Shown piece by piece: positions 15,728-24,358 of a stretch of 64,000 nucleotides of DNA. The stretch is from JALYGJ01 sp963781705 (GTDB taxonomy: Bacteria > Chloroflexota > Limnocylindria > Limnocylindrales > CSP1-4): the NCBI GenBank assembly GCA_963781705.1, contig CAWAGP010000001.1:62001-126000 (forward strand). The letters run 5' to 3'. The notes under the pieces were generated by a model that was not told the origin of the DNA, did not search any database, and worked only from the letters and a program-made list of their open reading frames with translations. Position 1 is the stretch's first letter. Each line of letters opens with the position of its first letter. The translations under genes and the position numbers were made by a program.

Positions 15728-16243
15728 TCAGCGGTCGCCTTCGGCCTGCCAGCGCGCCCGATCGGCACGCAGCACTTCGAGCGCCGCCGAAAGGTCAGCC
15801 CAGCCGTACACCTCGACCTGCTTGTCCTCGAGCAATTTGTAAGTGGCAAAGAAGTGCTCGATCTCGCGCAGCCGCTGCGGCGACACGTCATCGAGTTTCT
15901 CGACGTGTTCCCACAGCGCGTCGCCGAGCGCAACGCACAGCACCTTGAAGTCCTCGCCCTTCTCATCACGCATGCGCAGCCCGCCGACCGGACGTGCCCA
16001 TACGTGGCAGCCGGGGAAGGTCGGCTCAGCGACCAGGACCATGGCATCGGTGTGGTCACCGTCGTCGGCCCGTGTCTGCTCGATGTAGCCGTAGTCGAAG
16101 TTGTAGAAGACAGCCGACGCAAGCACGCGGTCGAGCCGGATGACGTGCGTCTTCTCGTCGTATTCGTACTTGTTGCGGCTGTGCGCGGGGATCTCGACCA
16201 CGACCTCGATGACCTGCGGGAACTCGTGGCTGCGGTCCGTCAC
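15728..16243 (-). CDS. ppa: inorganic pyrophosphatase
   Basis: 171 aa, family I soluble pyrophosphatase hydrolysing PPi to phosphate. Signature parts: VVVEIPAHSRNKYEYDE, YNFDYGYI, and the metal-binding DDGDHTDAMVLV (canonical form DGDPxD). KCPs such as FKVLCVALGD and IEHFFATYKLLE follow as in other family members. GTG 16243 is used rather than longer frames, because TAGAGT (16256-16251) lies 7 nt upstream and the nitroreductase starts divergently at 16268. The two genes have overlapping -10 hexamers. The LigD-polymerase gene follows at 23 bp. Confidence 0.93.
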   Translation of the reverse strand: MTDRSHEFPQVIEVVVEIPAHSRNKYEYDEKTHVIRLDRVLASAVFYNFDYGYIEQTRADDGDHTDAMVLVAEPTFPGCHVWARPVGGLRMRDEKGEDFKVLCVALGDALWEHVEKLDDVSPQRLREIEHFFATYKLLEDKQVEVYGWADLSAALEVLRADRARWQAEGDR

Positions 16244-16267
16244 GTGCGCGACTCTACACTCCGGGGC

Positions 16268-16789
16268 ATGGACGTCGAACAGGCAGTAGCGCGGTTGCGC
16301 ACCGTTCGCCGCTTCGCCGGCCGGCCGCTCGCCGACGACGATCTCAGCGCGATCCTCGATGCCGGGCGCCATGCTGGATCGTCGAAGAATCTGCAGCGCT
16401 GGCAGTTCCTGGTGGTCACCGACCGGGACCGGCTGCAGGCGTTGTCGAAGGTCGGCGCGTTCGCCGGACACCTGGCGGGTGCGGCGGTCGCCGTCGCGCT
16501 CATCACGCCGGATCCACGCGCTCCGGGGGTGCCCCTCTCGGTCATGTGGGACCTGGGCCGCGCGGCGCAGAACATGGTGCTCGCGGCCTGGTCGCGCGGC
16601 ATCGGCTCGGCGCCGGCGACCGTCTACGAGCAAGACCTGTGCCGCTCAGTGCTCGGCTACCCCGCCGCGCAGCACTGCGAATACTTATTGAGCTTCGGCT
16701 ATCCTGCGGACGACCAACTGCTGCGTCGGCCGCCACGTGCCGGCGGGCGACTGAGCCTCGACGACATCGTTCGGCATGAGCGCTGGTGA
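16268..16789 (+). CDS. nitroreductase-family flavoprotein
   Basis: 173 aa FMN-dependent NAD(P)H oxidoreductase. RTVRRFAGRPL is the N-terminal FMN-phosphate-binding motif, AGRHAGSSKNLQRWQF the second FMN contact, and DLGRAAQNMVLAAWSRGIGS the dimer helix. ATG 16268 follows TACACT (16255-16260) by 7 nt, with no Shine-Dalgarno. The substrate is unknown. Confidence 0.88.
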   Translation: MDVEQAVARLRTVRRFAGRPLADDDLSAILDAGRHAGSSKNLQRWQFLVVTDRDRLQALSKVGAFAGHLAGAAVAVALITPDPRAPGVPLSVMWDLGRAAQNMVLAAWSRGIGSAPATVYEQDLCRSVLGYPAAQHCEYLLSFGYPADDQLLRRPPRAGGRLSLDDIVRHERW

Positions 16790-16875
16790 CTTGTGGCTAG
16801 GCAGCATCGTCGACATTCGTTACCTTTTGCGCTCGTTCGTGTCGTCACCAAAATAGAGTCTTGGAGAGGGGTGCC

Positions 16876-17313
16876 GTGGGTACTCGCGTGATCGTCAGCC
16901 TGGCCGCCGGGATCGTCCTGCTTGTAGCGGCAGGCTGCGGCGGGTCAACGCCAGCAACCGATCAGTCCCAGGGCAGCTCACCGCCCAGCACGGTGGCCAG
17001 CGCGCCGCCAACCGGATCGGGAGGAGCCGCGGCCGATTCATGCAGCACCGAGGCCGTCGCCGACGCCGAGCAGTCGTCGATGGTCGATCCGCACGCGTTT
17101 GACCCGGCCGACTTCACCATCACGGTTGGCCAGACGATCACCTGGACGAACACGTCCACCCAGAATCATTCGGTCAGCTTCCAGGGGGGACCCGACTGCG
17201 GCATTGTCCTGATCGGCAAGTCGGTCTCGGTCACCTTCGACACGCCCGGCACGTTCCTGTATTTCGACGAGATCGTGCCGCAGTACATGAGCGGAACGGT
17301 CACCGTCCAGTAG
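16876..17313 (+). CDS. lipoprotein with degenerate cupredoxin domain
   Basis: 145 aa: signal and lipobox LVAAGC, a Ser/Pro/Thr linker, then a plastocyanin-like beta domain (FDPADFTITVGQTITWTNTS). Type-1 copper ligands are mostly missing. The first His (in QNHSV) and a late Met (QYMSG) are kept, but the Cys-x(n)-His pair of the C-terminal loop is replaced (GTFLYFDEIVPQYM). It probably does not bind copper in the blue-copper manner. The start at GTG 16876 has GGAGAGGGG at 16863-16871, and TAGAGT (16854-16859) is the likely -10. Confidence 0.75.
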   Translation: MGTRVIVSLAAGIVLLVAAGCGGSTPATDQSQGSSPPSTVASAPPTGSGGAAADSCSTEAVADAEQSSMVDPHAFDPADFTITVGQTITWTNTSTQNHSVSFQGGPDCGIVLIGKSVSVTFDTPGTFLYFDEIVPQYMSGTVTVQ

Positions 17314-17339
17314 CGACGCCCGGCGGCCGCCGGGCGTCG
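17314..17339. terminator. bidirectional terminator between convergent genes
   Basis: Perfect 26-bp palindrome (CGACGCCCGGCGG/CCGCCGGGCGTCG) lying directly between the cupredoxin-like stop (17313) and the acyl-CoA dehydrogenase stop (17347). Confidence 0.7.
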
Positions 17340-17346
17340 GCCGCGG

Positions 17347-18552
17347 TCAATCGGCGGTGAAGCCGGGTGCCGGCGGCGGCGGACGGCGCAGCGGCCGGTC
17401 CTGCCGATAACCAAGCAGGTAGTCGGCCTGGATGAGCGTGTGCAGCTGGCTGGTGCCCTCGTAGATGACCGCCGCCTTGGAGTTGCGCAGGTAACGCGCG
17501 ACGGGGTACTCGTCGGAGTAGCCGTACGCGCCGTGGACCTGGATGGCATCGAGCGCGCACTGGACGGCGTGCTCGGTGGCATACCACTTGGCCAGGCTGG
17601 TTTCGCGTGTGCTGCGCCGACCGGTGTTCTTGAGCCAGGCGACCTGACGGCACAGCAGCCGGCCGGCTTCGATGCCCGAACCCATGCGCGCGATCATCTG
17701 CTTGACCAGTTGATGCCGGCCTATTTCCTCGCCGAACGTGCGCCGCTCGCGAGCGTATTTCAGCGACGCGTCGAGGCACGCCTGAGCGAGGCCGACGGCA
17801 CCTGACGCCACCGTGTAGCGGCCCTGGTCGATGGCGCTCATGGCGATGGTGAAGCCCTCGCCCTCCTCGCCCACCCGGTTGGCCACCGGCACGCGCACGT
17901 CGTCGAGGTAGATCTCACCCGTGTTGCCGGCATGTATGCCCAGCTTGTCGTGGATCGTCCGCGTTTCAAGGCCGGGCATGCCGCGCTCGACGATGAAGGC
18001 GCTGATGCCGTTATGCCGCCGCGCCCGATCGAGCGTGGCGAAGACCAGGAAGTGGTCGGCCACGTCGGCGAGGCTGATCCACATCTTCGAGCCGTTAAGG
18101 ACGTATTCGTCGCCTTCGCGGCGGGCGCTCGTGGACAGGTTCGCGGCATCGGTGCCGACACCCGGCTCTGTCAGCGCGAAGGTCGCCAGCTTGTCGCCCT
18201 TCGCCTGTGGCACCAGGAAGCGCTGCTTCTGATCGTCGCTGCCCCACTGCAGGAGTGTCAGCGAATTGAGCGCGACGTGGACGCTCATCACCACCCGAAA
18301 GGCGGTGTCCGCCCGCTCGAGCTCCTCGCACAGGATGCCCAGGCTGACGTAGTCCATGCCACTGCCGCCGAGCTCGACCGGGATGGGCGCGCCCAGGAAG
18401 CCCAGCTCGGCCATGCGCGCCACCACCTCGCGGTGAAACTCGCGGCGCTCGTCCCACTCGCGGATGTGCGGCTCGATCTCCGCCGCGGCGAAGTCGCGCA
18501 CGGTTGACTGGACAAGGCGGTTCTCATCTGTCAGCGACAGGTCGATCGGCAT
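17347..18552 (-). CDS. acyl-CoA dehydrogenase
   Basis: 401 aa FAD enzyme forming the alpha,beta double bond of an acyl-CoA and passing electrons to ETF. Domain order is normal: N-terminal helical (VRDFAAAEIEPHIREWDE), beta domain with FALTEPGVGTDAANLSTSARR, and C-terminal helical with QVHGAYGYSDEYPVARYLRNSK and VIYEGTSQLH, where the Glu in YEGTS is the usual catalytic base. ATG 18552 has GACAAT (18564-18559) exactly 6 nt upstream. The bldC-like gene lies upstream behind a terminator, so this gene has its own promoter. The substrate may be branched or short chain, given the acyl-CoA mutase in the window. Confidence 0.92.
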   Translation of the reverse strand: MPIDLSLTDENRLVQSTVRDFAAAEIEPHIREWDERREFHREVVARMAELGFLGAPIPVELGGSGMDYVSLGILCEELERADTAFRVVMSVHVALNSLTLLQWGSDDQKQRFLVPQAKGDKLATFALTEPGVGTDAANLSTSARREGDEYVLNGSKMWISLADVADHFLVFATLDRARRHNGISAFIVERGMPGLETRTIHDKLGIHAGNTGEIYLDDVRVPVANRVGEEGEGFTIAMSAIDQGRYTVASGAVGLAQACLDASLKYARERRTFGEEIGRHQLVKQMIARMGSGIEAGRLLCRQVAWLKNTGRRSTRETSLAKWYATEHAVQCALDAIQVHGAYGYSDEYPVARYLRNSKAAVIYEGTSQLHTLIQADYLLGYRQDRPLRRPPPPAPGFTAD

Positions 18553-18582
18553 GACGCCATTGTCGCCGCCGCGGCGCGACCC

Positions 18583-18617
18583 GAAAACGAAGAACCGCCG
18601 GCGTGCACCGGCGGTTC
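18583..18617 (-). terminator. intrinsic terminator of the BldC-like gene
   Basis: Stem GAACCGCCGG/CCGGCGGTTC (10 bp, 6-nt loop, 18592-18617). On the minus strand it is followed by TTCGTTTTCGG, a usable T-rich tail, 21 nt after the stop at 18638. Confidence 0.75.
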
Positions 18618-18637
18618 ATGTGATGTGGTCGGCGGGG

Positions 18638-18832
18638 TTATCGACTCCGCACCAGGAACTGCTTTACGTCTTCCAGCCGGAAACGGCGGTCGCCGCGCTT
18701 GCAGACGCGATAGAAGGGCAACTCGCCGCGATCGCCGAGTCGCTTGACCGTGTTGACGTGGAGGTGGAGCAGGTTCGCCACTTCGCTCGCGGTAAGCATC
18801 GGGCCCAGCTCGTGGACTCCCATAGAAGCCAT
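18638..18832 (-). CDS. BldC/MerR-like helix-turn-helix protein
   Basis: 64 aa, a single MerR/excisionase-type winged HTH: MLTASEVANLLHLHVNTVKRLGDRGELPFYRV then GDRRFRLEDVKQFL. Size and sequence pattern match BldC and helix_turn_helix_17 proteins, which bind direct repeats as head-to-tail oligomers. It starts at ATG 18832 with GAGAGGA about 8 nt upstream. The frame is open further upstream, but that part is not protein-like. Could regulate the divergent or neighbouring genes; no operator is identified. Confidence 0.85.
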   Translation of the reverse strand: MASMGVHELGPMLTASEVANLLHLHVNTVKRLGDRGELPFYRVCKRGDRRFRLEDVKQFLVRSR

Positions 18833-19017
18833 TCGGTGTCCTCTCTGACGGTCGTGTTGAAGGCAGGGTTCTGGTGTGCGGTGACGTGTCGAATGCTGGC
18901 CTTTAGGCGGGACAACAACAAGCCGTACTTTGGAAAGCGCCCACGGGTACGACGGGTGTTGCAGCGTGGCAACGGCCGGCAGGCGGTCGGACAGCGGCCG
19001 GCGCACGGCCGGCCCGG

Positions 19018-19377
19018 CTACTCGAAATCGACACGCCTGACCGACTGGGCCTCCCCGATCAGCAGTTGCGTGCCGCCCGGTTGCGCGCGCACGGCGTCCG
19101 CCAGTTCGGTCAGCAGCACGGTCATTGCCGCATCGGTCGCATCGGTGGCGTACCCCTCGATCGTGCGGCTGATCCATGCCTGATCTTGCACGGACCCGCC
19201 ACTCTGAGTGCCAACGATGTCGGCGGCGAGGCATAACAGAGCCTCGTGCAGTCGCCGACGAGCGGCAACCGCATGCGCTCGGCGGCGGACCGTCTCGCGC
19301 GCCTCGTCGGCCAGCAGCCGCTGCAACGGCGGGTGTTCATGGGCCGGGCGAACGACTGCATCTGGCGGATATGACAT
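19018..19377 (-). CDS. small hypothetical helical protein next to OLD-like gene
   Basis: 119 aa from ATG 19377 (121 aa if the GTG at 19383 is used), with a GAGGTGG Shine-Dalgarno. It is Ala/Arg/Leu-rich and almost wholly helical (ETVRRRAHAVAARRRLHEALLCLAADIVG, WISRTIEGYATDATDAAMTVLLTELADAV), with no recognised domain. It is divergent from the OLD-like gene, 136 bp apart, and ends in an acidic tail. A functional link to the OLD-like protein is possible only by position. Confidence 0.5.
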   Translation of the reverse strand: MSYPPDAVVRPAHEHPPLQRLLADEARETVRRRAHAVAARRRLHEALLCLAADIVGTQSGGSVQDQAWISRTIEGYATDATDAAMTVLLTELADAVRAQPGGTQLLIGEAQSVRRVDFE

Positions 19378-19513
19378 GGCCACCTCGAGACTTGCTCCAG
19401 TGCTGCTGCCACTGACGATGGCACCCGTTCGTGTTGGCCGGATTGCCGTCGTGTTGTCACTCCGTTACCGCCGGATAAGAACAGGCAACACGGGCGTGCC
19501 TTACTGTCGCGTG

Positions 19514-20626
19514 GTGAACGGACGACTCACGCGCATGCGCACGTTCAACGTGCCCGGCCTGACCGACCTGGACATCGAGCTGCAGCCGCTGACGGCGTTG
19601 ATCGGGCCGCGTGGCAGTGGCAAGTCGCGGCTGCTGGCGGCGCTCGCCTGGTTGCTGACCGGCGGCCCCGTGCTTGGCGCGCCGATCGGTGCGCCAGGCG
19701 CCGCGGGTGCAACGAAGGTAAGCGCTGAGATCTACGTGCGCGGCCGGCGCCGATGGATCGAACGGGTCGAGGGCGCCGCGCCGTCGGGCGACCTACCCAG
19801 CGCGCTGTTGCTGACCGCGCGCGAACGTTTGTCGCCACTCCCCGGAGTCGCGCCAGCGCAGATCAGCGACGCGTCGCAGGCAGAGGCGCTGGCCGATTTG
19901 ATCGCGCAACGTACGGCGCACGGAAACAGCGAGATCCTGCTGATCGAGGAACCGGAGCTGATGCTCACGCCGCAGCAGCAGCGCTACCTGTACGAATCAC
20001 TGCGCGCCCACGGTCGGCGCGGCCAGGTCGTCTACTCGACACGCTCGCCGGCGATGCTCGATGCGGTCCACCACAACGAGATCGTGCGCCTCGACCTGAC
20101 GGCCGCCGGTCTGGCCGTGCGCCGCGCGCCGCATGAGCTGCTGACCGACGAAGAACGACTGCGACTCGCGGCCGAGTTCGACCACGAACGCGCCGAGATG
20201 TTCTTCGCCACGGCCGTCGTGCTGGTCGAGGGCCAGACGGAACGCCAGTCGCTGCCGATCATCTTTCGCACCCTGGGCCACGACCCGGACCGCCTGGGCA
20301 TCTCGATCGTCGAGATGGGTGGCAAGGGCAACCTGGTGCTCGGCGCGCGCCTGCTGGCCCAAATGCGCATTCCACACGTCATCGTCCATGACTCGGATCG
20401 CGGCCGCGCCGGCGCGATCGAGAATGCGGCGATCCGCCAGTCGGCCGGTGAAGCGCTCGTGTTCGTACTGGATCCCGACTTCGAAGCCGTGGCCGGCATC
20501 CGCAGCCACGATGACAAGGTGCTCCACGCGTGGCAGCACTTCCGTCACGTGCCGGCCGGACGGGTGCCGGAGATCTTTCGGCAGATCGTCGAGACGACGG
20601 TCAGGCTGGCCCGCCCGAGCGCCTAG
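19514..20626 (+). CDS. compact OLD-like ATPase with TOPRIM domain
   Basis: 370 aa. The ATPase half has Walker A G-P-R-G-S-G-K-S (31-38) and Walker B EILLIEEPELML (about 138-148). Where OLD proteins usually have a THSP loop this one has YSTRSPAML, with the His replaced by Arg. The C-terminal half begins VVLVEGQTERQSLP (TOPRIM Glu) and has VIVHDSDRGRAG (TOPRIM DxD). The order is that of overcoming-lysogenization-defect nucleases. It is much shorter than typical OLD proteins (about 550-600 aa) because the region between Walker A and B is reduced to about 100 residues. TACTGT (19502-19507) lies 6 nt before GTG 19514, fixing the start. No UvrD/GajB-like helicase is next to it. Role uncertain: DNA repair or phage defence. 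Confidence 0.75.
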   Translation: MNGRLTRMRTFNVPGLTDLDIELQPLTALIGPRGSGKSRLLAALAWLLTGGPVLGAPIGAPGAAGATKVSAEIYVRGRRRWIERVEGAAPSGDLPSALLLTARERLSPLPGVAPAQISDASQAEALADLIAQRTAHGNSEILLIEEPELMLTPQQQRYLYESLRAHGRRGQVVYSTRSPAMLDAVHHNEIVRLDLTAAGLAVRRAPHELLTDEERLRLAAEFDHERAEMFFATAVVLVEGQTERQSLPIIFRTLGHDPDRLGISIVEMGGKGNLVLGARLLAQMRIPHVIVHDSDRGRAGAIENAAIRQSAGEALVFVLDPDFEAVAGIRSHDDKVLHAWQHFRHVPAGRVPEIFRQIVETTVRLARPSA

Positions 20627-20653
20627 GCTGGCTCGCGGTCAGGGACCTCGCGG

Positions 20654-21775
20654 TCAGGCGACCTCGCGACGGATGGTCAGGGTGGCCAGCACGGCCAGCA
20701 GGACGGCGATGGCGGCGAGCACGATGAAGTCCAGCTGAACCGCCCAGACGTCGAGGCCTGAACCCTTGACGAGGATCTCGCGCAGGCCGTCGATGCCGTA
20801 CGTCATGGGCATCACCCACGCGATCGGCTGGAGGATGCCGGGCAGCGAGTCGGTCGGCCAGAAGATGCCCGACAACAGACCCTGGGGCACGATGACCAGC
20901 GGGATGAACTGCAGGATCTGGAACTCGGTCCGCGCGAAGGTGGACAGGAAGATGCCCAGGTTGACCGCGCAGATGGCCAACAGCAGGGTGATGACGAAGG
21001 CCAGCAGGGGCGACCCGGCACTCGCCACGCCGAGACCGAAGTTGACCTCCGGCAGCGGGCCGATCGCGTCGATATGGATCGTGCCGAGCACGAACAACAT
21101 CACCAGGGCGACCTGGATGAGGGCGAAGATGCCGAAGCCGACGCTGTAGCCGACGACGATCTCCAGCCGCCGCACCGGCGTCGCCAGCAGCCGTTCGAGC
21201 GTCCCGCCCACGCGCTCGCGCAGGAAGCTGATGCCGGTCAGGATGAAGACCAGGAAGAAGACCACGAAGCCGACCAGCGCCGGCGTGAAGGCGTCAAAGA
21301 AATTGCCCGTGCCGTAGATCGACTCCTGGGTGAGAGTCGGGGCGTTCTGGCCGAGGGCCGCCGTGATGGCCCCGCGCAGCTGGCCGACACGCGCGCTGTC
21401 CTCGGCCGGCGAGATGCCCGGTGTGATGACCGTGACGGCCGGCGCGCTCCCGTTTGCGGCGATGATCACGGCGACGTCGATGGAGCCGGCGCGCAGGGCC
21501 TGGCGGGCGCCGTCCTCTGTGGTCACGTCCGGGACGACGTCCATGCCGCCACTGGCCAGGGCCGACGAGAGCGCCTGTGTCGCGATCTGGCCGCCGGCGC
21601 CCGCCTGGTTGACGATCGCGACGGTCGCGCTGGGCGGCGCCTGGTCGCGGATAACCCAGCCGAGCAGGGCCATGATCACGATGGGGGCCACGAACATGAG
21701 CGCCAGCGAGCGGTGATCGCGGCGGAACATGTCGGCGATGCGCCGGCTGATGGCGAACGTTCGGCGGGTGTTCAT
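20654..21775 (-). CDS. ABC-2 type transporter permease
   Basis: 373 aa. One N-terminal helix (SLALMFVAPIVIMALLGWVI), a large extracytoplasmic domain (VAIVNQAGAGGQIATQALSS to GNFFDAF), then five helices (LVGFVVFFLVFILTGISFL, VGYSVGFGIFALIQVALVMLFVL, PLLAFVITLLLAICAVNLGIFL, IPLVIVPQGLLSGIFWP, LDFIVLAAIAVLLAVLATL). This is the YhhJ/ABC2_membrane_3 arrangement used for drug, lipid or polysaccharide export. The ATG overlaps the ATPase stop by 4 bp (ATGA), so both are made together. Confidence 0.9.
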   Translation of the reverse strand: MNTRRTFAISRRIADMFRRDHRSLALMFVAPIVIMALLGWVIRDQAPPSATVAIVNQAGAGGQIATQALSSALASGGMDVVPDVTTEDGARQALRAGSIDVAVIIAANGSAPAVTVITPGISPAEDSARVGQLRGAITAALGQNAPTLTQESIYGTGNFFDAFTPALVGFVVFFLVFILTGISFLRERVGGTLERLLATPVRRLEIVVGYSVGFGIFALIQVALVMLFVLGTIHIDAIGPLPEVNFGLGVASAGSPLLAFVITLLLAICAVNLGIFLSTFARTEFQILQFIPLVIVPQGLLSGIFWPTDSLPGILQPIAWVMPMTYGIDGLREILVKGSGLDVWAVQLDFIVLAAIAVLLAVLATLTIRREVA

Positions 21776-22548
21776 TCGTCCGTCCCGCCGCCGCCCAGCT
21801 TCAGGAAGGCCTGCTCCATGTCATCGACACCCGCCTGGCGTTTGATGTCGGCGCCACTGCCGCGCGCCAGCAGCTTGCCGTGGAACATCAGCAGCAGCTC
21901 ATCGCAGCGGTCGGCCTCGTCCATCACGTGGCTGCTGACCACGAGCGTCTTGCCCTCTGCCGCCAGCCGGCGGAAGTAACTCCAGAACTCGACGCGCAAC
22001 GCCGGATCGATGCCCACGGTGGGCTCGTCGAGGAAGAGCACGGACGGCCGATGGACCAGCGCGCAGGCCAGCGACAGCCGCCGGCGCATGCCGCCCGAAA
22101 GCTCGAGCGCGGGTGTTCCTTTCCGCGTCGACAGCTTGACCAGTTCGAGCACGTCGTTCATGGCCGACCGGTCACCAGTGCCCGACAGCGCACCGAAAAA
22201 GCGCAGGTTCTCCCACACCGACAGCTCGGCGTAGATACCGTCGGCCTGGGTCATGTAGCCGATATGGCCGAGATTCTCCCGATCCGGCATGCGCACGCCG
22301 AGCACGCGCGCCTCGCCGGCGGTGGCCTTGGTCAGCCCAACGAGGCTACGGATGAGCGTGGTCTTGCCCGATCCGTTGGGTCCGAGCAAGCCGTAGATGC
22401 GGCCCACGGGGAGTGACAGGTCGAGGCCATCGACGGCCACGATGTCGCCGAAGCGCTTGGTCAGGCCGCGCGCCTCGACAGCGGGCTGAACACCCGCTGG
22501 CTGCGCCAGGGACTCAGACGATGCCAATGGCGCGTCCATCGACGACAT
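21772..22548 (-). CDS. ABC transporter ATP-binding protein
   Basis: 258 aa nucleotide-binding domain: Walker A GPNGSGKTT, Q-loop region GYMTQADGIYAELSVWENL, signature LSGGMRRR, Walker B VLFLDEP, and switch His in VVSSHVMDEADRCD. It energises the permease encoded by the overlapping downstream gene, and the C-terminal GADIKRQAGVDDMEQAFLKL is typical of DrrA-like exporters. The start was chosen at ATG 22548; the upstream extension to 22605 is not conserved-looking. The upstream 270 bp (22549-22819) shows no gene I can support. Confidence 0.9.
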   Translation of the reverse strand: MSSMDAPLASSESLAQPAGVQPAVEARGLTKRFGDIVAVDGLDLSLPVGRIYGLLGPNGSGKTTLIRSLVGLTKATAGEARVLGVRMPDRENLGHIGYMTQADGIYAELSVWENLRFFGALSGTGDRSAMNDVLELVKLSTRKGTPALELSGGMRRRLSLACALVHRPSVLFLDEPTVGIDPALRVEFWSYFRRLAAEGKTLVVSSHVMDEADRCDELLLMFHGKLLARGSGADIKRQAGVDDMEQAFLKLGGGGTDE

Positions 22549-22819
22549 GCTAAGGCGGTGCGGATACGCGTTGTAGGCCAGATGGACCGTTCGCGGCGTG
22601 CGCAATGGCGTTCCCGGCAGGAGTCGGGGCTAGATCGTGTCGATCCCGAACCCGGCGATCAGCGCGGCGTTGACCGGCAGGTGGGGGCGTCCTCAATGCG
22701 TGATCGTCGCTGGGTCGATCAGGCCGTCCGGCACTTCCGCGGATGAGCACACCCTCTGACGATCCGTTCCGCAGCCTCGGACGCACGACTTGGGGCGGCA
22801 GCAACGACAGGAGGGAACG

Positions 22820-23293
22820 ATGCACATGACGGTACCGCGGCAGCGCTCGCCGCGTCTGCCTCCGCGCTGGTTCATCCGGACCTTCTGGGCAGGGCAGCGT
22901 GCCGTCTACACGCTCACCGGCGGCCGGCTCGGCCTCATGACCGCGAGAGCGGACCGCCCGGGCATGATGCGCCTGCATACGGTTGGGCGGCGCACCGGCA
23001 AGGAACGGTCGGCTATCGTCGCCTACTTCGAGGACGGTCCAGACCTGGTCACCATGGCGATGAATGGATGGGCCGACCCCGAGCCCGCCTGGTGGCTCAA
23101 CCTCCAGGCTTATCCCGACGTCACGGTAGATCTGCCCGGTGGGTCGCGCGCCGTCCGCGCACATGCAGCGGACAAGGACGAGCGGTCGCGCCTGTGGGCC
23201 CGGTGGGCCGTCTACGACAAGGATCTCGATGCTTTCGCCGCGCGACGATCGCGAGAGACCGCGGTAGTAATCCTGTCGCCACGACCCCACTAG
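22820..23293 (+). CDS. F420-dependent nitroreductase-like (DDN family) oxidoreductase
   Basis: 157 aa. Pattern of the deazaflavin-dependent nitroreductase family: GMMRLHTVGRRTGKERSAIVAYFEDG (cofactor-phosphate contact), GWADPEPAWWLNLQAYPDVTVDLPGG and the C-terminal YDKDLDAFAARRSRETAVVIL. Family members use F420H2 to reduce quinones or nitro compounds. CAGGAGGG (22808-22815) precedes ATG 22820. It stands alone, convergent with arcC. Its presence suggests the organism makes F420. Confidence 0.85.
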   Translation: MHMTVPRQRSPRLPPRWFIRTFWAGQRAVYTLTGGRLGLMTARADRPGMMRLHTVGRRTGKERSAIVAYFEDGPDLVTMAMNGWADPEPAWWLNLQAYPDVTVDLPGGSRAVRAHAADKDERSRLWARWAVYDKDLDAFAARRSRETAVVILSPRPH

Positions 23294-23391
23294 GGTTCCT
23301 GATCGCCTTCCCATTCGTTGTCGGCGCGCTGGTCCGGAAGGACCGTCGGCGCCGCGGGCGGTAATCGCAGTCTAGACGGGCGTCTCAGGGC

Positions 23392-24339
23392 TCAGGCGAC
23401 GAGGCGCGTGCCGGCTCGACCGGCGAGTGCGTCTTCGGCATGCTCGGGAGTGGTGATGATCGCCTCTCCCCCACCGCGCTCCAGGAACTGGATGCACGCC
23501 TCGACCTTGGGCGCCATGCTGCCCTGGGCAAAGTGCGTCCCCTCGGCCAGGTACTCGCGCGCCTGGGCCACCGTGAGGCGGTCCACCCATTCCTGGTTGG
23601 GCTTGCCCCAGTTGAGCGCGACCCGGTCGACCGCGGTCGTGATCATGAACACATCGGCGCGTACCAGGGTGGCCAGCAGCGACGAGGCGAAGTCCTTGTC
23701 GATCACGGCCGGGACCCCGATCAGGTCGCCTTTCTCATCGGTGATGACCGGGATGCCGCCGCCGCCGACGGTGATGACCACGAAGTCCTCGCGCAGCAGC
23801 GTCTTGATGGCGCGCTCCTCGACGATCCTGATCGGCCGCGGGGAAGCGACGACGCGCCGCCAACCGCGCCCGGCATCCTCGCGCACGACCCAGCCGTCGG
23901 TCTCGGCGCGGCCCTTGGCCTCGGCCTCGGTCATGAACGTGCCGATCGGCTTGGACGGGTTGAGCATCGCCGGATCGTCCGCGGCGACCTCGACCTGGGT
24001 CACGATCGATACCGGCTGGCGGTCGACCTTGAGGGCGCGGAACTGGTTGCCCAGGTTCTGCTGCAGCTCGTAGCCGATGGCGCCCTGGGTGTCGGCGTCG
24101 CACACGTCGAGCGGCACCTCGTGCAGCTCGGCCCGAGCCAGCTCCGAGCGGCGCATGATGAAGCCGACCTGGGGCCCGTTGCCGTGGCCGATGGCGATGT
24201 GCCAGCCGTCGCGGATGATGCCGGCGATGTTGCGGCTCGTTTCGCCCAGCGCCCGGTACTGGTCGGGCACGCTCATGTGCTGGGGATCCTTGATCAGGCT
24301 GTTGCCACCGATGGCAACTACCAGGACGCTCTGTGCCAT
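23392..24339 (-). CDS. arcC: carbamate kinase
   Basis: 315 aa, ATP + carbamate from carbamoyl phosphate + ADP, i.e. substrate-level phosphorylation. Family motifs: VVAIGGNSLI at the start, GHGNGPQVG, DADTQGAIGYELQQ, VVITVGGGGIPV, VIDKDFASSLLATLV and HFAQGSMAPKVEA. It is the last gene of the left arm of a divergent catabolic cluster, 19 bp after the YgeW-like carbamoyltransferase, and would harvest the carbamoyl phosphate made by the two carbamoyltransferases just upstream. Confidence 0.95.
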   Translation of the reverse strand: MAQSVLVVAIGGNSLIKDPQHMSVPDQYRALGETSRNIAGIIRDGWHIAIGHGNGPQVGFIMRRSELARAELHEVPLDVCDADTQGAIGYELQQNLGNQFRALKVDRQPVSIVTQVEVAADDPAMLNPSKPIGTFMTEAEAKGRAETDGWVVREDAGRGWRRVVASPRPIRIVEERAIKTLLREDFVVITVGGGGIPVITDEKGDLIGVPAVIDKDFASSLLATLVRADVFMITTAVDRVALNWGKPNQEWVDRLTVAQAREYLAEGTHFAQGSMAPKVEACIQFLERGGGEAIITTPEHAEDALAGRAGTRLVA

Positions 24340-24358
24340 TGGTCGATTACCTCATCCG

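Noticed and set aside
22549..22819. Peptide-like stretch ending VPDGLIDPATITH on the minus strand upstream of the ABC operon
   Set aside because: Frame is short, has no start signal, and most of its length is low-complexity Arg/Cys; not supportable as a gene.
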